In this document: positions 1-10,216 of the stretch, in pieces
Layout of the letters: each line of letters starts with the position of its first letter
Position numbering within the stretch: the stretch's first letter is position 1
Position numbers and translations under genes: made by a program
Source: Corythucha ciliata
Lineage: Eukaryota > Arthropoda > Insecta > Hemiptera > Tingidae
Length of the DNA stretch: 64,000 nt
Assembly: GCA_038030265.1 (NCBI GenBank)
Contig: CM075941.1
Location: 55,467,952-55,531,951 of the forward strand
Direction of reading: 5' to 3'
Notes under the pieces: model-generated
What the model saw: only the letters and a program-made list of their open reading frames with translations
The model's database searches: none
What the model was told of the DNA's origin: nothing

Positions 1-845
1 CAATTTCGAATGCGACTGTAAGAGGAGTGTTGCCGATATTTTCCTTAGGGCTCAGTTCATCCGTGGTCTCAAGAATGTTAATGAAACTTAATGAAACTCC
101 TTCTTCTTCGTCATTAGAATAGGGAGAATTAGTAAGTTCCGGGCCTTATTTTTCAAGTGATCATGATGCCCGCGGGGTATAGGCCACCCACGATTGCGCT
201 CTGACGAACAACTGCAAAATAGTGACATTTTTGAAACAAATATCAGCGAAGTTGAGACCTTCCTGTCAGAAACTCACGATACTGCACCGTTTCAGGATTT
301 CGCGAATTTGAAAATTTCGGGGATTTTTTAGTTTAGTGAACGTTGGAACCTAGACAGTGGTGTCAATGCCACGACAGCGCCTGGACAAATATAGCCGTGA
401 AGTCACAGCATTTTTAGGAGAATTTGGAAGTTTCCTAGATTTTTTAGCAACTGGCTTTCCTGGCTTAATTAGGCAATTCCCACGGCTTAATTCAACAGAA
501 TCGCAAAAGTTTGAAGCCATTTGGTATGACCGACCCCGACAGCGTCCATGGTCTCACGATGGCAAGATAAGCACCAAGCATTATGTTTGAAATTTCTGGT
601 CCTAAATCCCAGCAGAGCATGATGAATACCCAAAACATTCGAAGTTCCATGGCCTAATATCCACGGCAATGCGACTTTCCTGTCTTAATTCCCTCGAAAA
701 TGAAAGTTTAGGGCCTTAATTTAGCAAAATTGCCAGTTTTGGGGCCTTTTACCTGCCAGCGAAACTCTGGCTAACAGACCTTAGAGCAAAGCCTGACGAT
801 TTCCCACGAAATAGTAAGTTTCCTGACTGGATATCCACGCGATGG
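1..845. other. Non-coding spacer
   Basis: No open frame here resembles a protein family. The text has loosely recurring phrases (ttcctg-gcttaatt, aatttggaagttt) that look like a highly degenerate short-period repeat continuing into the clearer block to the right. No RNA gene or transposon end was found. Confidence 0.5.
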
Positions 846-1560
846 CCGATGGACATTTATGGGTTTTAATTTCGGTGAATTTACCAGTTTAGAGTCTTAC
901 TATACTTATCTTTATAATACAAGCGAATTAATGCGTTTCCTCTATTCTAGCTGCGATTTAGCGGACTTTGTCAAATTGCTCCGTAAACTAGCGTTCGTTT
1001 CCATTTTAGAAGCGAATGAGCGATTTGTCTTAATTTTAGCCTGGAATTAGCGCGCGGTCTTTCTCAGTTTTACCCATGAATTAGTGTGTCTTATCAAATT
1101 TATCCGACAAATAAGCGTTTCCCCCTCAATTTCAGCATCGTGTTTCCGACTTTTCTCCATTTTGGCCTAGAATTAGCATTTTTCTTCACTTCTCAGTCAT
1201 GTGGATTAGCGATTTTTCATCTCTATTGCCGCAAATTAGCGCTATTTCTCAATTTTACCCGCGAGATATTCCCTAGTTTCAGTTGCGAATTATTTATTAA
1301 TTTAACCCGCCAGTTACAGCTCTCAGCCCCGAATTAGTGGGTCTCCTACTCCGCGAATTATCGTTTTTCTCCATTTTATAGCTGTGAAAGTGAGTTTCTT
1401 GTCAACTTATGCCTCGAAATAACGCGTTTCTACAATTATAGCAATGAATAAGCTGTTTTCCTCAATTTTAATGGGGAATAAACGGTTTGTCTATGTTGTC
1501 TTAGCTGTGCATGAGTGAGCGTGTTTCCGTGGCGTAGCGTTTCCCTCCATTTTGGCAGCG
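846..1560. repeat. Degenerate ~30-bp tandem repeat block
   Basis: Phrases like GCGAATTAGCG and TTTCTCAATTTTAGCC recur roughly every 30 bases, each time with substitutions and small indels. The same unit read on the other strand (GGCTAAAATTGAGAAA, then CGCTAATTCGCG) fills 50300-51570 and appears at 29130-29360. Units are far too diverged for a young satellite. Short open frames crossing the block have no family resemblance. Confidence 0.6.
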
Positions 1561-1585
1561 CTTTTTTATTATTTTTGTCGCGACT

Positions 1586-1667
1586 TAAGGCCCGGCGCAC
1601 ACTAGGAGAAAAAAGACACCGACGCGCGCGTCGGCATCTTTTTTCTCCTAGTGTGCGCGTGGCCTAA
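1586..1667. mobile_element. 82-bp hairpin, MITE-like
   Basis: Two arms of about 40 bases face each other almost without a spacer. The core GCGCACACTAGGAG followed by an A-run is matched on the right by its reverse complement ending in GTGTGCGC; the outer ends read TTAAGGCC and GGCCTAA. A short palindrome of this kind is typical of a foldback MITE. The terminal theme (CACACT) is reminiscent of the ends of the large element at 48606-51601. No target duplication can be proven because the ends are themselves palindromic. Confidence 0.6.
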
Positions 1668-1769
1668 CACTATTTCTCACCGTAGCCACCAAATGTTTTC
1701 TTAATTTTACCGGTGAACTGCGAATTAGTGGACTTTCTAAAAGTTGATCCACGAATCAGCGACTTTATT

Positions 1770-2559
1770 GAAAACAAATATTGTCTAAAGCATTTACGTC
1801 AGTACGATCTACATTTGAATAAAGGCACGTGTCAGTTCTTCAAAACTTCCATTTCTTACCTCGGATACATCGTCGAACATAACAGAATTAAAGTTTTGTC
1901 TCGACAGCAGCCTGTCGGGAAAAGTGCATTTCTTTCATGCGACAATCGAGTCAAACCTCATAAGTTAGAACGATATCAATCAATCAGACAAAGTATGAGC
2001 GATAGTAAACGCTCCACGTCCTCAAAACATCGACGATGTCAGAAGATTTGTTGGCATGGCAACATACTACTCTATAATTCATACCAACTTTGTCGTCAAT
2101 GACTCATCCCTTGCGCCAGATTCTTCGAAAAAATCGACGATTTCTTTGGTGTCAATCCTGTAATTCTGCCTTCCGGAAAATTAAAAAAGAAATCGCCAGT
2201 GACCCGGTCCTCATTCTCCAAAACCCTGATCTTCCCAAAATTCTGACTTGTGATGCCAGCCCAACTGGCATCGGAGCGATTTTATCACATTCCGTCGGCT
2301 ACCAAGAGCGACCCATCGCTTTTGCGTGTAGATCACTAACGTCATCAGAAACGAATTATAGTCAGTTGGACAGGGAAGCTCTTGCCATTATTTTCGCGGT
2401 ACACAAATTTTACATGTACCTCTGTGGCCGCAAGCTCACACTCATAACAGATAATCGACCACTGACTCATGTTTTTCATCAAAATAACAAGCTACCCCCC
2501 CCCCGCAAAAAGTCACGTCTTCTCCGGTACGCAACTGTCCTCTGTGGATTCCAGTACGA

Positions 2560-2562
<3 letters not shown>
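1770..2562 (+). pseudogene. Gypsy-1 pol fragment: end of RT and RNase H
   Basis: Part of a Ty3/gypsy polyprotein. The 5' end reads as the C-terminal thumb of a reverse transcriptase (KGTCQFF...YLGYIV at about 1813-1875). After a frame change near 2100 comes the connection and RNase H with the catalytic-site phrase LTCDASPTGIGAIL (about 2246-2287) and DREALAIIFAVHKF, the usual RNase H block. The element lacks LTR, gag, protease and the RT catalytic centre. It is interrupted at 2562 by the Jockey-like insertion and resumes at 6586. Frame changes near 1900-2100 show it is dead. The family-level call is firm; the clade is not determined. Confidence 0.85.
2551..2562. repeat. Target-site duplication, left copy
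   Basis: CCAGTACGAAGT immediately before the poly(T) of the minus-strand Jockey-like element. The identical 12 bases stand at 6586-6597, on the other side of the insertion. Confidence 0.93.
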
Positions 2563-2608
<46 letters not shown>

Positions 2609-2749
2609 TATCTTTATTAATAGGTATCTGTATTATAACAACTGAGCCTGAGCCCATCAAGTTAATTTACTTATATACAATTTACAACATTATTGGAGTT
2701 CATGGCCCAGTGGCCTTCCTCCTACGAGCACGCACGCACCTCACTGTCA

Positions 2750-5434
2750 CTACCGCGACACCACAAGGTCCATGGGTTTTGTCCGCTGTAGCCGCCTGAC
2801 AACGTCACCGTTGTCCAGGAGGCGAAGTGCTTCCGGGTTCATATGCTCCCGAAGACGGTGTTGGTGTTTGAGCGCATGCTGCTCAATTACTTCTTTTACG
2901 GTTTCCACCTTGAGGTCTCGGTGGAGGTCATCATTGCGAACATACCAGGGGGCATTGACAATGCTCCTCAGTACCTTGTTCTGGAATGTTTGTATGACCT
3001 TAATATTGGTCTTTTTTGTACAACCCCAGAGCTGAATTCCATACGTCCATACTGGCTTCAGCACTTGTCTATATATTAGCAATTGGTTATGGATGGAGAG
3101 CTCAGAGTGCCTACCAAGTAACCAAAACAGTCTTCTAAACTTCAGTTTTAGTTCTTCATTTTTCTTCTTAACGTGCTCTTTCCATTTAAGCTTAGTGTCG
3201 AGTGTCATACCCAGGTATTTAGCGGTGTTTACTATGGGTACCTGTTGTCCGTTGATAATTATTGGTATATTGATTATTTTCTTGTTTGTGAAGTAGATGT
3301 GTGAGGACTTGAGTTCGTTTAGTTTTAGTCGCCATTTTTTGGCCCATTGACATACATTATTTACTGTGTGCTGTAGTTGTGATGTTGCTTCTTCAACAGA
3401 CTCTGCAACCGCCAGTAGGGCTGTATCGTCTGCAAACGTTGCAATTGTTGTGTCCCCACTGCTAGGGACGTCGTTCGTATAGAGAAGATATTCAGCAGCG
3501 GCCCAAGTACACTTCCTTGGGGAACACCAGCATTTATCCTCTTTAATGATGAATACGCTCCTTCGTGCTTCACCCTGAAGTGTCTTTCTGAGAGGTACGA
3601 CTTGAGAATGTGGAAGTATTGGTCCGGCAAGTTTCTTCTAAGTTTGTACAGCAGACCCTGATGCCAGACTTTATCAAATGCTTGGGAAACATCAAGGAAC
3701 ACGCTCGCGCAGACTTTCTTCCTCTCTAAAGAGTTCTCAATCACCCGAGTGATGCGATGCACTTGATCAATAGTGGAGTGCTTTTCCCTGAACCCGAACT
3801 GGTGATTGGGGATAAGCTCCTTGTCTTTGACTATGGCTTTTAATCTCTTCACGAGTAACCTCTCGAAGAGTTTGGAGATCACTGGTAACAATGATATAGG
3901 ACGGTACGACGTTTTCTCGCATGATTCCTTACCAGGTTTCAGGATCATGATCACTTCTGCCACTTTCCAGCAACGAGGTACGTATTTGAGTCTCAGCGAT
4001 GCGTTTATGAGGTAGAGTAACATACGCATTCCTACTTCCGGGAGTAGTTTGACGACATTCCCAGTTATGAGGTCATACCCAGGAGCTTTATTTGTTTTGA
4101 GATTGTTTATTGCATATTTAAGCTCATTAAACGTTACCGGTCTTATATATTGCGAAGACGCTGAATGGAGGCAGCGTCGGTAGGTCTTCCTCATCTCTTT
4201 CCCCTTGCAGCGGCATAAATGTTTCTTCGAGGTGCTCTGCAAACAGTTCAGCTTTTTCTCGGGGACTTTTGGCCCATTCTCCGTCCAGCTTTCTAATCGG
4301 AGGAATGTGTTCTTTGGGATGCTTAAGCGATTTAGTAATCTTCCACAGGGAGTAATCCGTGTCCTTTCCTGGAGTTAACTCCATCAATAGTCTGGCATGT
4401 GTTTCTTGCTTGATTTCCTTGTTCAGGGCGTCAAGCCGAGTCTTTAGCCTATTCAGTTTTGCTTTGTCACAAGGAGCTCTACTGTTTTGCCAGAGTTTCC
4501 TCGCCTTTCTTTTTTCCCTAACCAGCTCTCTAACCTCACGGGGATATGTGGTGTGGCTGATTCTTGCAATGTTTTCTGTAGGCGTGGCAGACCAAGCAGC
4601 TCGCTGAATGCATTTGACGAAGTTCCCAGCTTCCTCTTCTAATTGTTCCGGTGATTTTAGAGGGACTGAAAGGTTAATATTAGAGGCGACGTATTCCCTG
4701 AAAACATCCCAACTAGTGCGTTGAGTGACCAGCCTTGGCCGGTCTTCCTTCAAAATGATTGAGCCGCTAATCGTAAGAACGATAGCAGAATGATCTGACA
4801 TTAGACTGCCACAGTCTTCTACGTGAATGAAGTTGTCCGATACTCCCTTGACCACAAAAAAATCAATGAGATCTGGAGTCTTTAATGGGTCCTTGGGCCA
4901 ATACGTAGGCTTTCCTGATGAATGGAAACTGCAATTTTTTCTTCTCCCAGCGGAGAACAACTCTCGTCCTTTTGTGGTTGTTAGCCTCGAGCCCCAATAT
5001 GTGTTCTTTGCATTGAAATCCCCGCCGATGACGAAATTAGCACCCAGACTATCCATTAACGATAAGTAGTCCTCTTCTTTCAGTGCGTATCTGGGAGGGC
5101 AGTAGATGGCAGAAATGCTACAGCTTTTGCTATTTACGGATGCTTTAACTGTTGCTACTTGCATGAACTCTTCCTGGATACTGGGTTCCACGTAGTGTTG
5201 AACGGTGCTCTTAATGAAGATGGCTGCTCCTCCTCGCGGTCTACCTGTTGGGTGGTCCGCACGATAGCACGAGTAGCCTTTGATTTTCATGTGAGATGAC
5301 CTCGTGAAATGAGTTTCCGAGATCAAACAGATATCAACTTTTTCTTGATGGAGAAATAACTCAAGTTCAGAAGCATGTTGCCCCAATCCATTTGCGTTCC
5401 ATGCTGCTATTGTTACAGTATTTTGACGTTTCAT
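2750..5434 (-). pseudogene. Jockey-like ORF2 (endonuclease, reverse transcriptase)
   Basis: Starts at the ATG overlapping the ORF1 stop. The first ~230 residues are an apurinic-like endonuclease: AAWNANGL, CLISETHF, IGGDFNAKN and SDHSAIVL are visible in order. After a linker the reverse transcriptase follows with KAPGYDLI, YRPISLLPVISKLFE, NHQFGFREKHST, SVFLDVSQAFDKVWH and GVPQGSVLGPLL. The catalytic FADD box lies just after a frame change near 3495, and another frame change lies near 4150, so the copy cannot make a complete protein. The C-terminal region runs to 2750. The gene nicks target DNA and copies the element RNA in the family; here it is a fossil. Confidence 0.92.
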
Positions 5435-6585
5435 AATTTTTGTCTAACTTTTAGGCTCTTTTCGAGGGTGCTAACCCTCTCAGCCAACAGATTATTGGTT
5501 CTTTTTTGCTCGTTCACAATTTCCAATAGTATAGTGAGCATTTTATCAACTGAGGATGGAGCCGGATGGCCGCTAACTACCCCAGCATAGGACGTTTGTT
5601 TTTTAGTCGGAACAATTGTTTCCCTAGCATCTGGTTGGACTTTCTGAATGATCTTTGCTGCTTGCCTTTTCCCAGCCCCTCCGGTCTTGGAGTTATTGGC
5701 TTTTTCTTTCATACGCTGCAACTCTTTGGCTACCTCACATCCACGATAGCTCGCTGGGTGGGCGTCTCCGCAGTTGACGCATTTTGCTGGGCCCTTCGTG
5801 AGGGGGCATTTTTGGGCGTCATGCTTCCCAGCACACTTAACACACCTCGCTTCTCGCTGGCAGTAGGTTCGTGTATGGTTGAACCCCTGGCAGTTCTTAC
5901 ACTGCGGAATGAGATTAGTAGTTCTTCTCAAAGATTCGATCTTAACTTTTATATTAAGAATCGACTGGATCGAGTATATCTTTTCAGTCTCTTCCATGTT
6001 ATCGAAGCTAAGTACGAAAAGAGGAAGATTCTCCTTGATGACGATTGGGTTGCCCTCGTCGTCATTTTCCCTGGTTTTTTTAATTAGGTTAACAGCCTCT
6101 GTAATTTTATACCCCTTTTCCTTAAGGTCGGTCACTATATCCTCCGGTAAGCAGGAGTGGTGAAGCCCTCTTGCGACTACTCTGAAGGGGCGCTCATTTT
6201 TATTCTCATACGTGTACCACTCGAATTTTTTTTTGCCTTAAGCCATTAGTAAGAGCACGATACGAGTCGCTATCTTGGGCGAAAATTTTCCAAACATTGT
6301 TGGATAACGCTTTGATGGAACACTCTTTTGTGGTTTCCACACTTTTTATGAAATTATGTATCGTACTGTACTCAGTAACACCAATAACCGTTACTGGGGG
6401 CGGCGGTGCCTCTTTTTTACTTTTTTCTAGCTGAACATGTGAAGCAGGTCCAGTATCATTACTTTTATTCTTTCTGGGCTCATCGGATATGTCCGGTGAG
6501 GAAGATGCTTTCCGTTTCTTTTTATTCCTTTTGAGGATCCAGTTCGTCTCTCTTTCAAGCTGCTCCTCGTCCGTAGCGTACTCAA
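5431..6585 (-). pseudogene. Jockey-like ORF1 (gag-like, CCHC knuckles), truncated
   Basis: RNA-binding ORF1 protein of a Jockey-group LINE. The N-terminal half is charged and disordered (ERETNWILKRNKKKRK near 6565-6520). The C-terminal half holds three zinc knuckles: CKNCQGFNHTRTYC, CVKCAGKHDAQKC and CVNCGDAHPASYRGC (about 5910-5730), in the usual position after the pre-knuckle domain. The native start is missing because of 5' truncation. A frame change at about 6222-6230, in a run of A's on the coding strand, splits the reading frame. The stop TGA at 5431-5433 overlaps the ORF2 ATG. Function is inferred from the family: packaging of the element RNA. Confidence 0.88.
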
Positions 6586-6597
6586 CCAGTACGAAGT
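6586..6597. repeat. Target-site duplication, right copy
   Basis: CCAGTACGAAGT, identical to 2551-2562. Gypsy-1 coding sequence resumes directly through it. Confidence 0.93.
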
Positions 6598-6810
6598 GAA
6601 ACATAAGAAACACGATGAAAACGTCCATATCGATTATTTATGCAGATCCACCTTACCGCTCTCATCAAAATTCAATGAAGACGACATCGTTCATCGTCAG
6701 CCAATTAACCAAATTTCATCGGGAACCATCAATGCTCAAACTATAGCCTCGGCAACAAAAGCGGACATAGAGCTTTCGGTCCTCTTTCAAAACGTCCAAA
6801 AGGGCGACCT
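6586..6810 (+). pseudogene. Gypsy-1 pol fragment, middle segment
   Basis: Short continuation of the gypsy-1 polyprotein between RNase H and integrase. It reads in frame from EVKHKKHDENVHIDYLCR, the tail of RNase H with the usual N-x-x-x-D-x-L-R pattern, to VQKGDL, where the DNA element at 6811 breaks in. Joining it to 2562 on one side and 8273 on the other gives the expected gypsy order, which supports two separate nested insertions. Confidence 0.78.
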
Positions 6811-8272
6811 CCCAAGTAGCACAGTTGTAACAATATTGGTAATGTAAATTAAATATTGAAAAACTGTTTTTTTGTTAATGGAATCTTAATGTTTCGACAC
6901 AAACATTTTTCCAATGTTCAATTTATATGTATAACATAATATTTTTTCACCACTTCACGATACTCATTTATCCAATATTTTTTGGATATGGTTAATCCAA
7001 CATTAGTTTTACATTATTTTTATAACATGAAATTCATATTAGTCGATTAATGCTTTTTTAAATGTTGCTTTCCTATTTAGCACAAAGTTTTCGGTTTAAA
7101 ACTAATTCCAAAACCAACTGGTTATAAAATCAACGAGTCTCGTGAAGACGAGAATCTTTAGGTCTTTAACCGTTATGGGAAATTAAATTAGGTGATTTTT
7201 TCGTGTTTGCACTGTGCATTTTCCAGAATTATTGTGTTAACCTTTTATTGGTGCTTTTCAGGTGGCAAGTGGGAGAAGTAGGGCCTGTCTCTATTTTTCT
7301 TTTTTCTGTAACTTCGCTTTGAAGAGAACTTAAATTTAAAAAATACGCCTCAGGTACCATTTCGATGGCGGAAAATAATAATTACGATATGTGCGACTAC
7401 GACTCATTCTCAGTACGTAAAATTAATCGCGAGGGAAATAAACAGCAAAATGAAATGGGCAGAGGTTTTGTTTTTACTCTGACCGACCACAAGGTGACAC
7501 GATAGAGGGAAGGGGAACAACGAAGGTCAAAGTTGTGCCCACGCCATGCGCGTTCGTACAAGTTGTGGCGTGTTTAGAACGAGAAAAGACATTGAGTCCG
7601 TATTATTTGCTGGCTACTGGCAGTGTCAGTACTGGCCTTTCGCGTGAGCGTAAGCGATTTTCAAAACAGTTATGGGTGGAATTTCCCTACAACAATGGGT
7701 GAGTACTGATAATTCGCATAATTCTTATACTGCCTTCCTGAGCTATTAATAGTAAAATGTCGTTCGTTTTCAACAGCGGGACCGTGTTGTGACGGGAAGG
7801 AAAAATTTGCCTCCGAACGAAGTAGAGACTTCAACTTCTGGAGGAGAACAGCTCGCTTAAATCGCTTCAAACGCCCAGTTTCCCTGAAACCAGCCAATAA
7901 AATTTAAAATGATTACATTTTATTAGCTGGTCCCATGGCAACTCTGATCCCAACATGTTTCAAACACCTTGCTGCATCACAGTCTATAATTGCCTCCTAA
8001 ATATTTATTTCACGTGTTTGAACCAATATTATTGGTATAACAACCCAATATATCTATTCAATATTGTGCCACAATATTTTTTGTACACTTTTCTTGGCAT
8101 ATTTTATCAGTGTTTGTGGCGCAATATTTTCTATACATGAGGAATTAATCTTGATAAAACATTATTAATGTTCATTGAAATAATGTTATTTAAACGGGAC
8201 ATTCAACATATTTTTTTAATATTCTAGAAAAACGTTAAAGAAATATTATTTCATTGAATTTTGCTACTTGGG
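6811..8272. mobile_element. DNA element with CCCAAGTAGCA inverted ends
   Basis: A 1462-bp non-coding insertion in gypsy-1. It begins CCCAAGTAGCA (6811-6821) and ends TGCTACTTGGG (8262-8272), an exact 11-bp terminal inverted repeat. Gypsy-1 coding sequence stops and restarts at these two points. Only a possible 2-bp CT duplication flanks it, so the superfamily is unclear. The interior is AT-rich with no transposase. At 7918-7968 it holds half of a repeat also seen in the MITE at 40000-40128. Similar ends (CCCTAGTAGCAA) occur at 21713-21730, 31814 and 62277-62289. Confidence 0.75.
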
Positions 8273-8966
8273 CTACAGGACGGCAGTTATACGCTTCAAG
8301 ATGGAGTAATTTTCGAGGTCACCGAGTAGTAATTACTTCCTCCTTACAAAATGACGTACTTATTCAGCTCCATGTTACTCATCCAAAAATCTCAAAAATG
8401 AAAAGCCTTGCACGGCGTTACTGCTATTGGAAAAATATTGATAGGGATATTGAACTTTTCGTCAAGTCTTGCCAGGCTTGTGCACCTTCAGCTTCGGAAC
8501 CGATAAAGGCTCCATTACACCAGTGGGAACAGCCTGAATCAAACTTTCAGCGATTCTAATTGTTTTTGCGGGTTCTAAAGATGGGTTTTACTTATTCTTT
8601 CTAATTGACGCTAAATCAAAATGGCCGGAAATACGGCTAATGAAAACAATCCCAGCATCAATATCTCCTATCAAAATTCTTCAAGACATTTTCAGCACTC
8701 ACTGGCTTCCTGAAGTAATGGTATCCGACAACGCTAGTATCTTCACAAGCCAAGAATTCCAACTCTTTTGTGAAACGAACGGAATTTCACATCTTCTCAT
8801 AGCTCCGGGCCACACCCCCAGACAAATAGCCAAGCCGAACTGTTCGCTTCCTAAAATCAAAGCTAGAAGCTGTGAAATCAGAATCATACACGCTTCCACA
8901 GGAAATTCGAGAAATTATTTATCGGTAGCGCGCAACACCCTTTCGTTCGGGCGCCTCCCCAGCTGA
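8273..8966 (+). pseudogene. Gypsy-1 integrase fragment
   Basis: The H2C2 zinc-binding domain of a gypsy integrase is clear: HVTHPKISKMKSLARRYCYW then CQACAPS (about 8370-8490). After a stop and frame change near 8558 the core domain continues with KWPEIRLMKTIP, HWLPEVMVSDNASIFTSQEF, giving the second catalytic Asp. The region that should hold the catalytic Glu (after APGHTP, near 8810) is degraded. The protein is truncated at about 8966 and no LTR follows, so this gypsy is a decayed fragment. Confidence 0.82.
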
Positions 8967-9828
8967 ACGAAAGTTGCGGACAAATATTTCTTTAAAAAAT
9001 GAGTTTTATTATTTGTTATTCTCCTTCAGTTCTGTCACTCGACGTAAAAATATAAAGTTCAATCGTGACAGGATTCGTGAAACACACTCGAACGTTAGTC
9101 GTTCCACGGCAAATTACAATTTACAAACTTTACTCCCGCCCTTTACCCCCTTCGGAAGGGGCAACTTGATCAACTCGTGAGGATTCGAGTAACCCTAAAG
9201 TTAGTTCCGTTTACTTCAATGTTTTCGAAGGAAACAAAAGGAAACAAGAAGTTTGACCGTTTTGCTATGAAGAAAAAAAAAAAAAAAAGGTTAAAAGGGC
9301 ACGCTTTTAACTTGGTCGCCAAACAAAAATAGTTGTGGAGAATGACGAAGGACCCGCACAATTATAGGGGCACGCCTTTCTGAAGCCACTGACCGGAGTC
9401 GATGAAATCGGTTGCAATCAACATGAGTAGAGATTAGAGAAAACTCAATTTGGGCTATTTGAAGGAACGCCAATGGTCATCACTCAGTTGCAGAACGAGA
9501 TGAAGGCAAGAGGTGAAGGGGAGGACCTCAAAGATGGAAAAATGATGATTTTTAGATAGAAAGTTACGCCGGGAAAGCCAAGCTCAGTTCTTGGGTAATG
9601 TCGAACGCGGCTAAAATTTAAAAAGGGCTCTAATTCACTGCTAAAACTGCGGAAAAGCGCCAAGTTCATGTCAAGAATTGAGAATGAGTGATAACTATAG
9701 CTCAACATTTATCAAAAACAAAATCATTTGACGGCTTCTGATGACAACTTTTATTCGCTACTAAAAACGCTGTGAAATTCATTCTCATCTCACATGTGTG
9801 TCACTTTTCTATGACTATCCCCCCGGGC
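8967..9828. other. Spacer with weak ~30-bp repeat traces
   Basis: No gene recognised. A 17-nt A-run lies near 9271-9288. From about 9590 to 9670 phrases such as cgcggctaaaatttaaaaag and ttcactgctaaaactgcgg resemble the degenerate ~30-bp repeat of 50300-51570. Confidence 0.45.
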
Positions 9829-10076
9829 TGTTGATTGTGCAGCCCCGCGAGTCCTATGAAAACGAGTTTAGCTTACCCCCCCCCCTTATTAGCGTCTCTT
9901 CGTAATGCACCAATCCGAACTCATGTACGCCCCAATTCAATCTTACCAACTAATAAAATAAAGCTAATGTATTTTCTTTCTGTTTCATGCACTGGATCTC
10001 TGGAAACACGAACTGGCAAGTCTCATAACGCGGTAAACTTCACTCATAACGCGCGTTTTACTCAAAATCCGCAACA
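9829..10076 (-). repeat. LTR of BEL/Pao element B (3' LTR)
   Basis: On the plus strand it starts TGTTGATTGTGC and ends ATCCGCAACA, so TGTTG and CAACA form the terminal inverted repeat. Positions 9876-10076 match 16646-16843 at roughly 97% by eye (about six substitutions). On the minus strand a purine-rich tract, GATGGGAGGA, directly precedes its start, which fixes it as the 3' LTR of a minus-strand element. The outer ~47 bp are missing from the right-hand copy. It includes AATAAA on the plus strand near 9954. Confidence 0.8.
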
Positions 10077-10087
10077 TCCTCCCATCT
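10077..10087 (-). other. Polypurine tract of BEL-B
   Basis: Reads GATGGGAGGA on the minus strand, abutting the TGTTGCGG start of the LTR. This is where plus-strand priming is expected in an LTR retrotransposon. Confidence 0.65.
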
Positions 10088-10216
10088 AAGTTGCGACAGT
10101 AAACTTATAAATCTAACCTAATGAAGGGTGTCAAAAATTATAAAAATCGTATAAAAATAACAATAAAAACATATAGAAATAAACATATAGTTCAATCTAT
10201 TCAAAGGTCCAACTTC

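Larger units (their letters stand above)
2563..6585 (-). mobile_element. Jockey-like non-LTR element, copy 1 (5'-truncated)
   Basis: Minus-strand LINE of about 4.0 kb bounded by a perfect 12-bp target duplication. The 3' end is a 44-nt poly(A), seen as poly(T) at 2562-2605, preceded by AATAAA (2613-2618 on the minus strand). ORF1 (zinc-knuckle gag-like) and ORF2 (endonuclease, reverse transcriptase) follow the Jockey-group order and overlap by ATGA at 5431-5434. The 5' junction lies inside ORF1: copy 2 has about 50 more residues upstream of the shared EY-TDEE segment, so this copy lost its 5' UTR and ORF1 start, as expected from incomplete target-primed reverse transcription. It sits inside gypsy-1. 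The long tail and perfect duplication suggest a fairly young insertion. Confidence 0.93.
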
